64,000 bases of DNA from Halobacillus hunanensis. GTDB lineage: Bacteria > Bacillota > Bacilli > Bacillales > Halobacillaceae. This document shows, piece after piece, positions 8,097 through 17,400 of this stretch. The stretch spans positions 186,001-250,000 of the forward strand of contig NZ_FVZB01000007.1 of assembly GCF_900166655.1 (NCBI RefSeq). The letters are read 5' to 3'. Under the pieces are notes generated by a model. The model was not told the origin of the DNA, did no database searches, and saw only the letters and a list, made by a program, of their open reading frames with translations. Each line of letters opens with the position of its first letter. Position 1 is the stretch's first letter. The translations under genes and the position numbers were made by a program.

Positions 8097-9098
8097 ATGC
8101 TGGTAATCAATCATGATACTAAAAGCAATGATCCCCGCATTAATTTAGCGGTGGAAGAATATGCTTTGAAAAATTTAGATATTAATGAGACTTATTTGCT
8201 TTTTTATGTGAATGAGCCTTCGATTATCATTGGGAAAAACCAAAATACGGTCGAAGAGATTAATACAAATTATGTGGAGGAAAACGGAATTCATGTGGTT
8301 CGTCGATTATCTGGCGGCGGCGCAGTTTATCACGATCTTGGGAATTTGAGCTTCAGTTTTATAACGAAAGATGATGGCGACAGTTTCCATGATTTTGCGA
8401 AGTTTACCGAGCCTGTTACGCAAGCTTTGAACAACCTTGGGGTAGAAGCAGTACTGTCCGGGCGTAATGATATTGTAGTGAACGGGCGGAAAATTTCCGG
8501 CAACGCGCAGTTTACTACAAAAGGCCGTATGTTTAGCCATGGCACTCTGATGCTTGATTCTGAGATCGAGAATGTTGTTTCAGCTCTTAATGTTAAAACA
8601 GAGAAGATCAAGTCCAAAGGGATTAAATCGATTCGCAGTCGGGTGGCAAACATCTCGGAGTTCCTCGATGAACCAATCACGATCGAAGAATTTAAAAACA
8701 TGATCGTTCGTTATATATTTGATGTGGAGGACGAGAAAGATGCTCCTTACTATCACTTAACGGAGAAGGACTGGGAAGAGATTCATAAAATCGCCGATGA
8801 ACGATATAAGAATTGGGATTGGAACTATGGCCGGTCACCGAAGTTTAACATTCAGCATACAAAACGGATTGAAGGAGCGGGAAGCTACGATATTCGTCTT
8901 GATGTAGCAAAAGGCTATATTCGTAATGCGAAAATCTATGGTGACTTTTTCGGAATTGGCGACATCGCTGATATTGAAAATAAATTGGTGGATACAAAAT
9001 ATGAACGGCAAGCAATTTCTGATGCTGTCGCTGATGTGGACATCTCTCATTACTTAGGGAAGATCACTAAAGAAGACTTTTTAGATATGGTTTATTAA
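8097..9098 (+). CDS. lplJ: Lipoate-protein ligase
   Basis: LplJ activates free lipoate with ATP and attaches it to lipoyl domains of 2-oxoacid dehydrogenases and GcvH. The 333-residue protein has the RRLSGGGAVYHDLGN signature, the lysine motif GRKISGNAQ, and the C-terminal accessory domain of LplA-type ligases. The N-terminus lines up well with B. subtilis LplJ. AAAGGA precedes the ATG. It stands between yhfI and yhfL, and a terminator follows it. Confidence 0.95.
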   Translation: MLVINHDTKSNDPRINLAVEEYALKNLDINETYLLFYVNEPSIIIGKNQNTVEEINTNYVEENGIHVVRRLSGGGAVYHDLGNLSFSFITKDDGDSFHDFAKFTEPVTQALNNLGVEAVLSGRNDIVVNGRKISGNAQFTTKGRMFSHGTLMLDSEIENVVSALNVKTEKIKSKGIKSIRSRVANISEFLDEPITIEEFKNMIVRYIFDVEDEKDAPYYHLTEKDWEEIHKIADERYKNWDWNYGRSPKFNIQHTKRIEGAGSYDIRLDVAKGYIRNAKIYGDFFGIGDIADIENKLVDTKYERQAISDAVADVDISHYLGKITKEDFLDMVY

Positions 9099-9105
9099 CA
9101 CAGGG

Positions 9106-9134
9106 ACCGGCGTTTTAACGAACGTCGGTTTTTG
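9106..9134 (+). terminator. Terminator after lplJ
   Basis: ACCGGCGTT pairs with AACGTCGGT around a short loop and is followed by five T. Confidence 0.82.
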
Positions 9135-9198
9135 TAATAGACTGTTGTTGCTATCCAATTGTCAGTATTTTATAATAAAAAGGAATATTCAAAAATAA

Positions 9199-9218
9199 AT
9201 GAATGAACACTCATTCAT
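9199..9218 (+). promoter_or_regulatory. FadR operator upstream of the acyl-CoA ligase
   Basis: ATGAATGAACACTCATTCAT is a perfect palindrome apart from its four-base centre and matches the Bacillus FadR (YsiA) operator, ATGAATGAnnnnTCATTCAT. It lies 22 nt downstream of a TATAAT -10-like hexamer (9171-9176) and 18 nt before the start codon, a position for roadblock repression released by long-chain acyl-CoA. Confidence 0.88.
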
Positions 9219-9236
9219 AACAAAGGGGAGCAGTAC

Positions 9237-10766
9237 ATGAACTTAAGTGATCAACTGTCCGTTGTAGCTTCAGCACACCCTTCAAAGCAGGCGTATTTGT
9301 TTCAGGGAGAAGGAGCAAGCTACCAGGAGTTTGATGGATCTGTATCAAAATTTGCCTCAAGCTTACGAAAACTGGGTTATGGGAAAGGGGATCATATTGC
9401 TCTAGTAAGTGGGAATAGTCCGATGTTCATGATTGGGTTATATGGTGCTCTACGAGTGGGAGCTACTGTAATCCCGATCAACCCGACATATACGGCCGAG
9501 GAAATGCGCTATATTTTGAAGAATGGTGACGTGAAGGCTGTTATGACGATGGATGTCTTAATGGGTAAATTCGAGCAGATGGATGATGATCTGGAGATTT
9601 CCCATTACTTTGTAGCTGAAACGAAAATAGGCAATGCAGAATCTTCTTTATCGGAAAAAATGAAATCGTTTACAAAGACGGTGGAAGAAGGTGACCTTTC
9701 TTTTTCAAAACCTGAATTATCGGAAGATCATGTAGCGGTTATTCTATACACCTCTGGCACTACGGGTAAACCGAAGGGGGCCATGCTTACCCACAAAAAT
9801 CTTTATTCAAATGCTAAAGATGTTGCTGATTATCTAAATTATTCCCAGGGTGATCGGGTCATTGCCACGCTTCCCATGTTCCATGTGTTTTGTTTAACGG
9901 TTGCTTTAAACGCTCCGCTAATGAATGGCGGAACGGTTCTGATTGTACCGAAGTTTTCTCCTCAGGAAGTTTTTGAGATTGCCAGTACGCAAAAGGCCAC
10001 GATATTTGCTGGTGTTCCGACGATGTACAATTACTTAGCTCAAACAGGAAGCGGGCAAACGGAAGCTTTTAAACATATGAGAATTTGTGTGTCGGGGGGA
10101 TCCTCAATGCCTGTGGCACTGCTGAATAAATTTGAAGAGCAGTTTAATGTGCAAATTTCCGAAGGGTATGGTCTGTCTGAAGCTTCGCCTGTAACAGCGT
10201 TTAACCCGCTGGACCGTCCTCGTAAACCAGGATCGATTGGCACGAACATCGTTCATGTAGAAAATAAAGTGGTGGACGAGCTTGGAGAGGAGCTGCCGCC
10301 GGGAGAAGTTGGGGAATTAATCGTACGTGGTCCTAACGTGATGAAAGGTTATTATAACATGCCGGAAGAAACAGCTGTGACACTAAGGGATGGATGGCTG
10401 TACACGGGAGATATGGCACGGATGGACGATGAGGGCTACTTATATATCGTTGATCGAAAAAAAGATATGATCATTGTTGGCGGCTACAATGTGTACCCGA
10501 GAGAAGTGGAAGAGGTTTTGTATGATCACCCTGATATTTCCGAAGCAGCCGTTATCGGCACCCCGGATCCAAATTCTGGTGAAATGGTGATCAGTTTTGT
10601 GGTGTCGTCGAATCCAGCTTTGAATGAATCCACTTTAAAAGAGTACTGCAAAGGATATCTAGCTAAATACAAGCAGCCTGCAAGAATTCATTTTATGGAA
10701 GAATTACCGAAAAACACTACAGGTAAAATATTAAGAAAAAATTTACGGGAAAAGCTGACAAACTAG
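9237..10766 (+). CDS. yhfL: Long-chain fatty acid-CoA ligase (YhfL-like)
   Basis: A 509-residue AMP-forming acyl-CoA synthetase of the ANL superfamily. The P-loop-like motif YTSGTTGKPKGA, the adenine motif GYGLSEASPV, the hinge GDMARMDDEGYLYIVDRKKD and the C-terminal acyl-transfer lysine in KNTTGKILRK are all intact, so the enzyme should be active. It makes fatty acyl-CoA for beta-oxidation. The FadR-type operator just upstream fits that role. GGGGAG precedes the ATG. It lies next to lplJ as in B. subtilis. Confidence 0.92.
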   Translation: MNLSDQLSVVASAHPSKQAYLFQGEGASYQEFDGSVSKFASSLRKLGYGKGDHIALVSGNSPMFMIGLYGALRVGATVIPINPTYTAEEMRYILKNGDVKAVMTMDVLMGKFEQMDDDLEISHYFVAETKIGNAESSLSEKMKSFTKTVEEGDLSFSKPELSEDHVAVILYTSGTTGKPKGAMLTHKNLYSNAKDVADYLNYSQGDRVIATLPMFHVFCLTVALNAPLMNGGTVLIVPKFSPQEVFEIASTQKATIFAGVPTMYNYLAQTGSGQTEAFKHMRICVSGGSSMPVALLNKFEEQFNVQISEGYGLSEASPVTAFNPLDRPRKPGSIGTNIVHVENKVVDELGEELPPGEVGELIVRGPNVMKGYYNMPEETAVTLRDGWLYTGDMARMDDEGYLYIVDRKKDMIIVGGYNVYPREVEEVLYDHPDISEAAVIGTPDPNSGEMVISFVVSSNPALNESTLKEYCKGYLAKYKQPARIHFMEELPKNTTGKILRKNLREKLTN

Positions 10767-11166
10767 CAAATTGTTGGGTTCCAAATCGATGCGTTTTGGG
10801 AATACCGAAAGAGGTTAGGATGTCATAAACTAGTAATGACGCAAGGTTTTGCGGTCTTCCGCAAAATCTTTTCGGTGAATAGGGCAGGAAGATGTATTAC
10901 AATAGATTTAGATAAGCGATCGCGCTTATTTATTACACACCATTTGTGGTAATGACATCACATTTGGGGGTCAGTAATCATTACTGATGAGTGTAGTTGT
11001 GAAGGAGCTATAATCTAGTTTCTTCATACAATTAATTCCCTCACTCAAAAGTTAACCAGTCGTCTCATTGGCACTTTTTTTTGAATTGGAAATGATAAAA
11101 ATAACCAATTGTAGATGAGGATTACTTGAGGTTGGACAAATTGGCCTTCAAGGACGCGGGTCAGTA
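10767..11166. other. Gene-poor 400-nt stretch with two palindromes
   Basis: No supported gene was found. A hairpin with GGTTTTGCGG/CCGCAAAATC arms (10845-10870) followed by CTTTT may end the acyl-CoA ligase transcript. Two inverted repeats follow: ATAAGCG/CGCTTAT (10912-10929) and TCAGTAAT/ATTACTGA (10971-10987). These look like operator-type sites, but no promoter-gene pair can be assigned to them. Confidence 0.45.
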
Positions 11167-11628
11167 TTAGTCCGGTTTTTTGTACGTAATCATAAACTCC
11201 TCATTTGTTAAATAAAAATCACGTTCAGGACGTTCTGGTAACAGTCCTAACCCTTCAAGCTTAAAATAGTTGATCTTTTTATAAGGGTCGTTCTCAATCA
11301 CAGGAGCTTCTTGTGTTTGCTGCATATACTGGTCTACCGCCTGTTGGACGGCATCGAGATCATAGGCCAGTTGTTTGTCTTCTTCGGTGAATAGTTCGTA
11401 GGTTTCCCGCGACATGTAATAGCGATGTCTAGGGATGCCGTGCAAGTAGGGTGCCAGCAATTGATAATCGAGTGTTAAGTCGTGATTGATTAACACGCTT
11501 AGAGGGATTTCGGCTGGTTTATCATCTGCATACTTATGAATGGCCTGCCGTACTTGATTTAGTGATAATTCTTTTACCTCAAGGGACTGCTCGTGTTTTG
11601 ACTGGCCTTTTTTCTTTTTTTTCCACAT
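11167..11628 (-). CDS. Conserved hypothetical protein, 153 residues
   Basis: The N-terminus is strongly basic (MWKKKKKGQSKHEQ), followed by a mixed alpha/beta soluble domain; there is no signal peptide or membrane segment. A GGAGGGG ribosome binding site precedes the start. I do not recognise a function; the size and composition are reminiscent of Bacillus DUF3939-type proteins, which is a weak guess. It is divergent from comK, the two starts being 185 nt apart, so the two could share a control region. Confidence 0.7.
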   Translation of the reverse strand: MWKKKKKGQSKHEQSLEVKELSLNQVRQAIHKYADDKPAEIPLSVLINHDLTLDYQLLAPYLHGIPRHRYYMSRETYELFTEEDKQLAYDLDAVQQAVDQYMQQTQEAPVIENDPYKKINYFKLEGLGLLPERPERDFYLTNEEFMITYKKPD

Positions 11629-11673
11629 ACACTACCCCTCCTTTTTAACTTTTCAAATTCAGAACATACTTTA

Positions 11674-11686
11674 AAAATACCCTTTT
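11674..11686 (+). promoter_or_regulatory. ComK AT-box (K-box half) upstream of comK
   Basis: AAAATACCCTTTT is an exact AAAA-N5-TTTT ComK box. A second, degenerate A/T box (AAAAGTTTCAATATTTT, 11710-11726) follows about two helical turns on. The site lies about 130 nt before the comK start, as expected for positive autoregulation. Confidence 0.6.
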
Positions 11687-11813
11687 TCAGGGGAATCTAC
11701 TCCTGCTAAAAAAGTTTCAATATTTTTGAAAGAATATTTAGACTTTCGGAGAGTTTTTTGGTAAATTTAAGAAGTATAAGTTACTTGTTCCATTTTACAG
11801 TGGAAAAAGTCAT

Positions 11814-12368
11814 ATGATCATGGAAAGGAAGTTGAGAAATTTGGATTACATTCAAAACAGAGAATATGAGGTAAACCCGCAAACCATGGCTTTAATCGCT
11901 AAGTATGATCGGCATGGGCAGGTGATTACAGAAGTGATTGAAAGTGAGGACAAATTTGATTTACCTTTTCATCCTGGTCAAATTATTGATCAATCCTGTC
12001 GATATTTTGCCAGCAGCCTTGAAGGACGTATGGCCGGGACTAAGCAAGTAGCTGGATTTACGCATAAGCCTCCCATTGTCATCTCCCAGAAGATGGGCAT
12101 GTATTTCTTCCCTATTATTTCCCCAAAAAGAAAAGAATGCTCCTGGATTGCCCATAAGTACATTCGTTCTTATAAAGGAGAAAACGATCATACTACGACC
12201 ATCCATTTTATAAACGGTGCTTCTGTTAATGTTCCGGTTTCTGCAGGGATGATTGCGAACCAGGTCCAGCGAACGGCGCAATTCCGTTTCATTCTTGAGG
12301 ATCGTCTGAGCCATACGCCAGCAGCTTCTATCTCTCAGCCTGATCGAGTTGCTGAAAATTTAGCTTAA
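11814..12368 (+). CDS. comK: Competence transcription factor ComK
   Basis: ComK is the master activator of DNA-uptake genes and binds A/T-rich minor-groove K-boxes. The 184-residue product shows the family core: YEVNPQTMAL near the start, IIDQSCRYFASSLEGRMAGT, THKPPIVI, and the CSWI and VQRTA segments, all matching positions in B. subtilis ComK. The start is uncertain between ATG 11814 and ATG 11820 because the ribosome binding site is weak (GGAAAAAG), which may itself keep synthesis low. An exact AT-box lies upstream. The C-terminus is somewhat shorter than in B. subtilis (192 residues). Confidence 0.93.
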   Translation: MIMERKLRNLDYIQNREYEVNPQTMALIAKYDRHGQVITEVIESEDKFDLPFHPGQIIDQSCRYFASSLEGRMAGTKQVAGFTHKPPIVISQKMGMYFFPIISPKRKECSWIAHKYIRSYKGENDHTTTIHFINGASVNVPVSAGMIANQVQRTAQFRFILEDRLSHTPAASISQPDRVAENLA

Positions 12369-12392
12369 GTGACAAGTACAGGGTATCCGTGA

Positions 12393-12761
12393 TCACTCGG
12401 GCAGCTTATGGGCATCTTCCATCAATTTAAATAAAATACCTTCTACCCTTTTTCTGATGGCTGGATTAAAGTAGTTGCGTTTTTCTTCATAGCCGTGGGC
12501 TAGAAATAAAAAAGAAGTAAATGAATCATTGCGCCCTGACTCGATCACTTGCAAGTGCTGATGGTCCATTTGAGCTTTAAGCTTCTGTCGTTCCTTTCTA
12601 GCCTTGAGCTCCATTTTGTTCAGCAGCTCCATATATGGTTCTTTAATTTTAAATAGTCCTCGCTCGAAATGTTTACGGTCCTGACGAATGACCGCAATGG
12701 CCATTGTCAAAAATAAATGATGTGAGGCAATCTCCAATTCTTCTTGTTTTAAGTGCCGCAT
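12393..12761 (-). CDS. yhjD: YhjD-like conserved protein
   Basis: A 122-residue soluble protein rich in charged helices (KMELKARKERQKLKAQ). The start at 12761 is chosen because TGGAGGGAG lies just upstream on the minus strand; a longer in-frame ORF to 12845 has no ribosome binding site. The place beside comK and just before a YhjE-like gene matches B. subtilis yhjD. Function is unknown. The neighbouring stretch 12762-12972 holds only the divergent promoters. Confidence 0.72.
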   Translation of the reverse strand: MRHLKQEELEIASHHLFLTMAIAVIRQDRKHFERGLFKIKEPYMELLNKMELKARKERQKLKAQMDHQHLQVIESGRNDSFTSFLFLAHGYEEKRNYFNPAIRKRVEGILFKLMEDAHKLPE

Positions 12762-12972
12762 GAGGCTCCCTCCATTTAATGAGAACGTTTGTTCTTGTTT
12801 TATTATATCACGATTTTGAAAAAAGTATGCAAGAATATTTTTCAAAGGTTAAACATGGCAGTGGAGGGGGAAACTGTAGATGGGTTCATCTTTCAGTAGG
12901 CAGGAGCCCGTGTATCTATTAAAATAGAAGAAGTATCTGCTGTTTTTTTCGGTAGGAATAAGGGGCGCCATC

Positions 12973-13620
12973 ATGTATTTATTGAATATATCCGTAGGTA
13001 AACTAAAAAAATTAGCTGAAGATGATCGCTTGTTCGATTATGTGATTAACCAATTGGAGCAATTACAGAGTTTCGGACCGTTGCCGGGAATTATCCTGCC
13101 TATGTTTGAGGCGTTCTTACCGATCTTGCCCCTTATCGTCTTCGTCCTGGCAAATTCGGTCGTATATGGACTGTTTAAAGGGTTTTTATATTCCTGGATC
13201 GGGACAGCATTTGGATCTATTCTTGTCTTTATGCTCGTTCGACGCCTGGGACAGAAGAGGTTCTTTAAAATAATTAGAAAAAATAAGCAAGTTCGGCGGG
13301 TGATGACGTGGCTTGAGGAGCATGGGTTCGGGCCTCTCTTTCTATTAATGTGTTTCCCATTTTCGCCTTCCTCTATCATTAATGTTGTAGCAGGACTGTC
13401 TACGGTGAGCCGCCAGCAATTTATCCTGGCTGTTCTGTTAGGGAAATCTGTTATGATCTTTACTGTGGCCTATGTGGGCAGCAGTATCGCCTCGTTCGCA
13501 CAAAACCCGGTCAAGTCGATCGTAGTAGGTGTCTGTATTCTATTGTTCTGGATTCTTGGGAAATTTATTGAAAAGAGGTTGCAGCACAAAGCGGAAAAAC
13601 GTAAAGATCAAAACGGTTAG
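12973..13620 (+). CDS. yhjE: TVP38/TMEM64 (DedA-like) membrane protein, YhjE-like
   Basis: A 215-residue polytopic membrane protein of the SNARE-associated/VTT family. Hydrophobic segments occupy roughly residues 40-85, 120-150 and 155-195. The family signature FPFSPSSIINVVAGLS is clear, as is the GTAFGSILVFMLVRRLG segment. Relatives are thought to help lipid or undecaprenyl-phosphate movement across the membrane. It is followed 52 nt later by the signal peptidase gene, as in B. subtilis yhjE-sipV. Confidence 0.85.
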   Translation: MYLLNISVGKLKKLAEDDRLFDYVINQLEQLQSFGPLPGIILPMFEAFLPILPLIVFVLANSVVYGLFKGFLYSWIGTAFGSILVFMLVRRLGQKRFFKIIRKNKQVRRVMTWLEEHGFGPLFLLMCFPFSPSSIINVVAGLSTVSRQQFILAVLLGKSVMIFTVAYVGSSIASFAQNPVKSIVVGVCILLFWILGKFIEKRLQHKAEKRKDQNG

Positions 13621-13672
13621 CTTCCTGTTCAGAAGGGTACAATAGTAGAAGAACATGTGGCTGGAGGATAGA

Positions 13673-14215
13673 ATGATGAAAAAATTCTATAAGATCATTC
13701 AGGCTGTGCTGGTGGCGTTTTTGTTGGCATTCGTGTTTAAATCTTATTTTTTTGCAAGTTATGTAGTCGATGGAGAGTCAATGGAACCTACTCTTGAAGA
13801 CGGGAATCTATTGATGGTAAATAAAGTAGTTTATGACTGGCAAGGCGTGAATCGTGGGGATGTAATCGTATTCCATGCTAATGAGAAGGAAGATTACGTG
13901 AAACGGGTCATTGGTGTCGAAGGGGATCATATCGCTTTTCGAAATGATGTATTATATGTAAACGGTCAACGCGTGCCCGAGCCTTATTTGGATGAATTAA
14001 GGCCGGAGGATGGGAGACTGTTTACAACCAATTTCACGCTTGAAAAAGTAACCGGAGAAAGTGAAGTTCCGGCTAACCACTTGTTTGTGATGGGAGACAA
14101 CCGAAGGGACAGCCTGGATAGTCGATATTTCGGCTTTGTGCCGACTGAGAGTATCGTCGGGAAAGTAGATGTCTGTTATTGGCCGGTTTCTCAAGTAGAT
14201 TTACAATTTAACTAA
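13673..14215 (+). CDS. sipV: Type I signal peptidase (SipV-like)
   Basis: This enzyme removes signal peptides from secreted pre-proteins on the outer membrane face. The 180-residue product has one N-terminal membrane anchor (about residues 8-26), the catalytic Ser motif SMEPTL, the Lys motif YVKRVIGVEGD and the box E motif GDNRRDSLDSR. The start at 13673 is placed after GGAGGATAGA; an in-frame ATG at 13655 precedes the ribosome binding site. Synteny with yhjE and addB supports SipV over the other Sip paralogues. Confidence 0.9.
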   Translation: MMKKFYKIIQAVLVAFLLAFVFKSYFFASYVVDGESMEPTLEDGNLLMVNKVVYDWQGVNRGDVIVFHANEKEDYVKRVIGVEGDHIAFRNDVLYVNGQRVPEPYLDELRPEDGRLFTTNFTLEKVTGESEVPANHLFVMGDNRRDSLDSRYFGFVPTESIVGKVDVCYWPVSQVDLQFN

Positions 14216-14224
14216 TAGGATCCC

Positions 14225-14256
14225 AACACCGTCCGCGTTCGGCCGGTGTTTTTTTA
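14225..14256 (+). terminator. Terminator after sipV
   Basis: AACACCG and CGGTGTT form the stem, followed by six T. Confidence 0.88.
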
Positions 14257-14281
14257 TGAAAATAAATTTTGCAGCTGAAAA

Positions 14282-14365
14282 GGAAGGGAGCGAGAAAGAG
14301 TTAGGGACGAATCATTACGAGTTAGGGAAGAATTCGACTGAGATACGGCCGAATCCCACGCAGCA
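14282..14365 (-). repeat. 21-nt periodic degenerate array (array 3)
   Basis: Four units begin at 14282, 14303, 14324 and 14345, with the plus-strand core AGGGA(C/A)GAATC. On the minus strand the best two units read GATTCGTCCCTAACTC and ATTCTTCCCTAACTC, close to the core of array 1. It separates the sipV terminator from addB. Confidence 0.65.
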
Positions 14366-14469
14366 GGAAGCCATACCGCTGAGAGTTTACAACCGCGATG
14401 ATTGACCAGTGAGTCCCAAATGAAGGATACTAGAATAAGAGAAAAAATTATCGAAAAGGGGTACATGAC

Positions 14470-17400
14470 ATGGCGATACAGTTTTTGCTTGGACGCTCCG
14501 GGGCAGGTAAGGGCGTGCGAGTGCTTGAAGAGATTGAAGCAAAATTAAAAGCTGATCCTAAAGGACGGCCGATCATGTATATCGTTCCCGATCAAATGAC
14601 CTTCCAGCAGGAATATACGCTGCTGAAACGAGACGGGGTGGAAGGTTCGATCAGGGCTCAAGTCTTCAGTTTCTCTCGTCTGGCGTGGCGTGTTTTTCAA
14701 GAAACAGGCGGTGGAACGAAGAAGTTTATCAGCTCGACCGGCATACAAATGATGCTTCGAAAGATTGTGGAAGAGCGGACGTCAGATTGGAGAGTTTTTC
14801 AGAAGGCTATTGAGAAACAAGGCTTTATTGAGCAGCTAGAAGGGATGATTACGGAGTTTAAGCGTTATAACATCTCGCCGCAAACCTTGCAGTTGCAAAT
14901 GAATGCTATGGATCAGATCGTCCATAAAACAAGTCATGAAGAAGGGTTGCGAGATAAGCTGGATGATTTATCCTACATTTTTGAGCACCTCTCTGATGCA
15001 TTGAGAGAACAATACATAGATGGGGAGGATCAGCTGCAGCTGCTTGCTGATAAAATTCCAGAGGCCCAATTTTTAGAAGGGGCAGAGGTTTATTTAGATG
15101 GTTTCCATAGTTTTACGCCGCAGGAATATACAGTTATCGAGGCCCTTTTGAAAAAGGCTGATCGTGTTGTCGTGTCATTAACCACAGAAATGCCTGAGCT
15201 TGAAGAAAATCAAGAGCTGGATCTGTTTCACGAAACGAAGGAAACGTACTTTACATTGAAGCAAATTGCTGAAGAAACAGGGACAGAAATGGAAGGCATT
15301 GTAGAGTTGGATCATCATTACGGACGTCTCCATGGCCAACCGGCCTTGCTGCACCTTGAGCGTTACTTTGATCAGCGACCGGCCCCTGAATGGGAAGGAG
15401 AAGCACCCATTCAACTTGCCGAGGCCGCTCATCCGCGGGCTGAGGTGGAAGGGGTCGCCCAGGAAATCCTTCGCTTAGTAAGGGATGAAGGCTACCGTTA
15501 TAAAGATATGGCAGTGCTGATTCGGGAGCCTGACGTTTATCACAGTTTAATCGAGACTTTGTTCGAAGATTATGGGATTCCAGTTTTTATTGATGAAAAA
15601 AAGACGATGCTGAATCATCCTGTTATGGAATTGATTCGATCAGGTCTTGACGTAATCGAAGGGAATTTTCGTTATGACGCGGTGTTCCGATTACTGAAAA
15701 CAGGACTGATTCCGTCGAGTAATCCAACGTTTCCGTTAACAGAGGATGCGATTGATGAACTCGAAAACTATGTATTGGAATACGGGATTCGCCGGCGTGA
15801 GCGCTGGTTTAGTGAAGAACCATGGATTTATCAGCGATTTAAAGGGTTCGAACAATCTTCTCAAACAGATGAAGAAAAGCAGAAGCAGAAGCGAATTAAT
15901 GCTTATCGCAGGCAAGTCACGAGAGTGCTGGAGCCCTTCGACGAACAACTAAGAGAGGCAAAGACAGTTGAAGAGCGCTCCCGAGCAGTTTACAGCTGGC
16001 TTGAAGCAATGGAAATTCCTGCTCAATTGGAAACATGGCGTGGTCGCTTCGATCAAAGAGGAGAAATCGAGAAGGGACGCGAGCAGGAGCAAGTCTGGGA
16101 CGCGCTTCTGCAGCTGTTAGATGAAATGGTCGAGATGGCTGGAGACGAGGGAATTTCGCTTCAAGTGTTCAGAAGTATTATCGAGAGCGGTCTCGAGTCT
16201 CTGACATTCGCTCACGTTCCACCGAGCATGGATCATGTGATCGTCGGAAATGTAGATCGTTCCCGTATCACTGGCATCAAAGCCTCCTTTTTATTAGGGG
16301 TTACAGATGGAATCTGGCCGATGAAACCAACGGTGGATGGCATGATCTCTGAGCGGGAACGTACGCTGTTGGCAGAAGGCGGTATCAAACTGGCAGACGG
16401 CACGAACCGCCAGCTGCTTGATGACCGTTTCTATATGTATTTGGCGCTGACGATGGCCTCAGAGCACCTATGGATCAGCTATCCATTAAGTAATGAAGAA
16501 GGAAAGTCTAAAGTTCCTTCACAGATCATTCAACGGCTCGATGAGTTATTTCCAGCTGTCCGGAACAGCCATGTGCTCCTGAAAGATGCCGATGATGAGG
16601 AAGATGCCACACGGTTTATTACGAACCCTGTGAAAACGCGGTCCGCTTTAACCTCACAGCTATCCCGTTATTTACGTGGCTATCCTCTTCCCTCTACTTG
16701 GTGGAATGTCCTGAATTGGTATATCCAGGCAGAGGAAAGGAACGGTCTGACTAATCGAATTCTACACAGTTTATTTTATAAAAATCAGCCAGTGGATTTA
16801 GCGCAAGATACGAAGAAACGGATGTTTGATGGCCCGCTGAAGACGAGTGTATCACGGCTTGAAACGTACCATCGCTGCTCTTACCAATATTTTTCGCGTC
16901 ACAGCTTGAATTTAGAAGAGCGTAAAACGTACAAGCTTGATGCGCCAGACATCGGCCAGCTTTTCCATGAGGCATTGAAACAGATTACCGAATGGGTTCA
17001 GCAGGAAGGCCGTGACTTTGCCGATCTGAATAAAAACGAAACGGCTCATTATGCTGAAAAAGTAATGACTAAACTCGCTCCGATTTTGCAAAACCAAATT
17101 CTGCACAGTTCCAATCGCCATCATTACATTAAGCATAAGCTTCAGGGTGTCGTGTCCCGGGCTGCTTTAATATTGAGTGAACAAGCTCGAAAAAGCAGGT
17201 TCTCTCCGGTCGGCCTTGAGCTTGGATTTGGGACGGGCAAGGATGCCAAGCTGCCGCCGCTATCCCTCGGGCTGCCGAACGGCCATGAGTTGATGCTGCG
17301 GGGCCGCATTGACAGAGTAGATCGGGCCTTGCACGAGCAGGCACTTTACTTAAGAATCATCGATTACAAATCGAGTGAAAAAGGCTTGAATTTAACTGAT

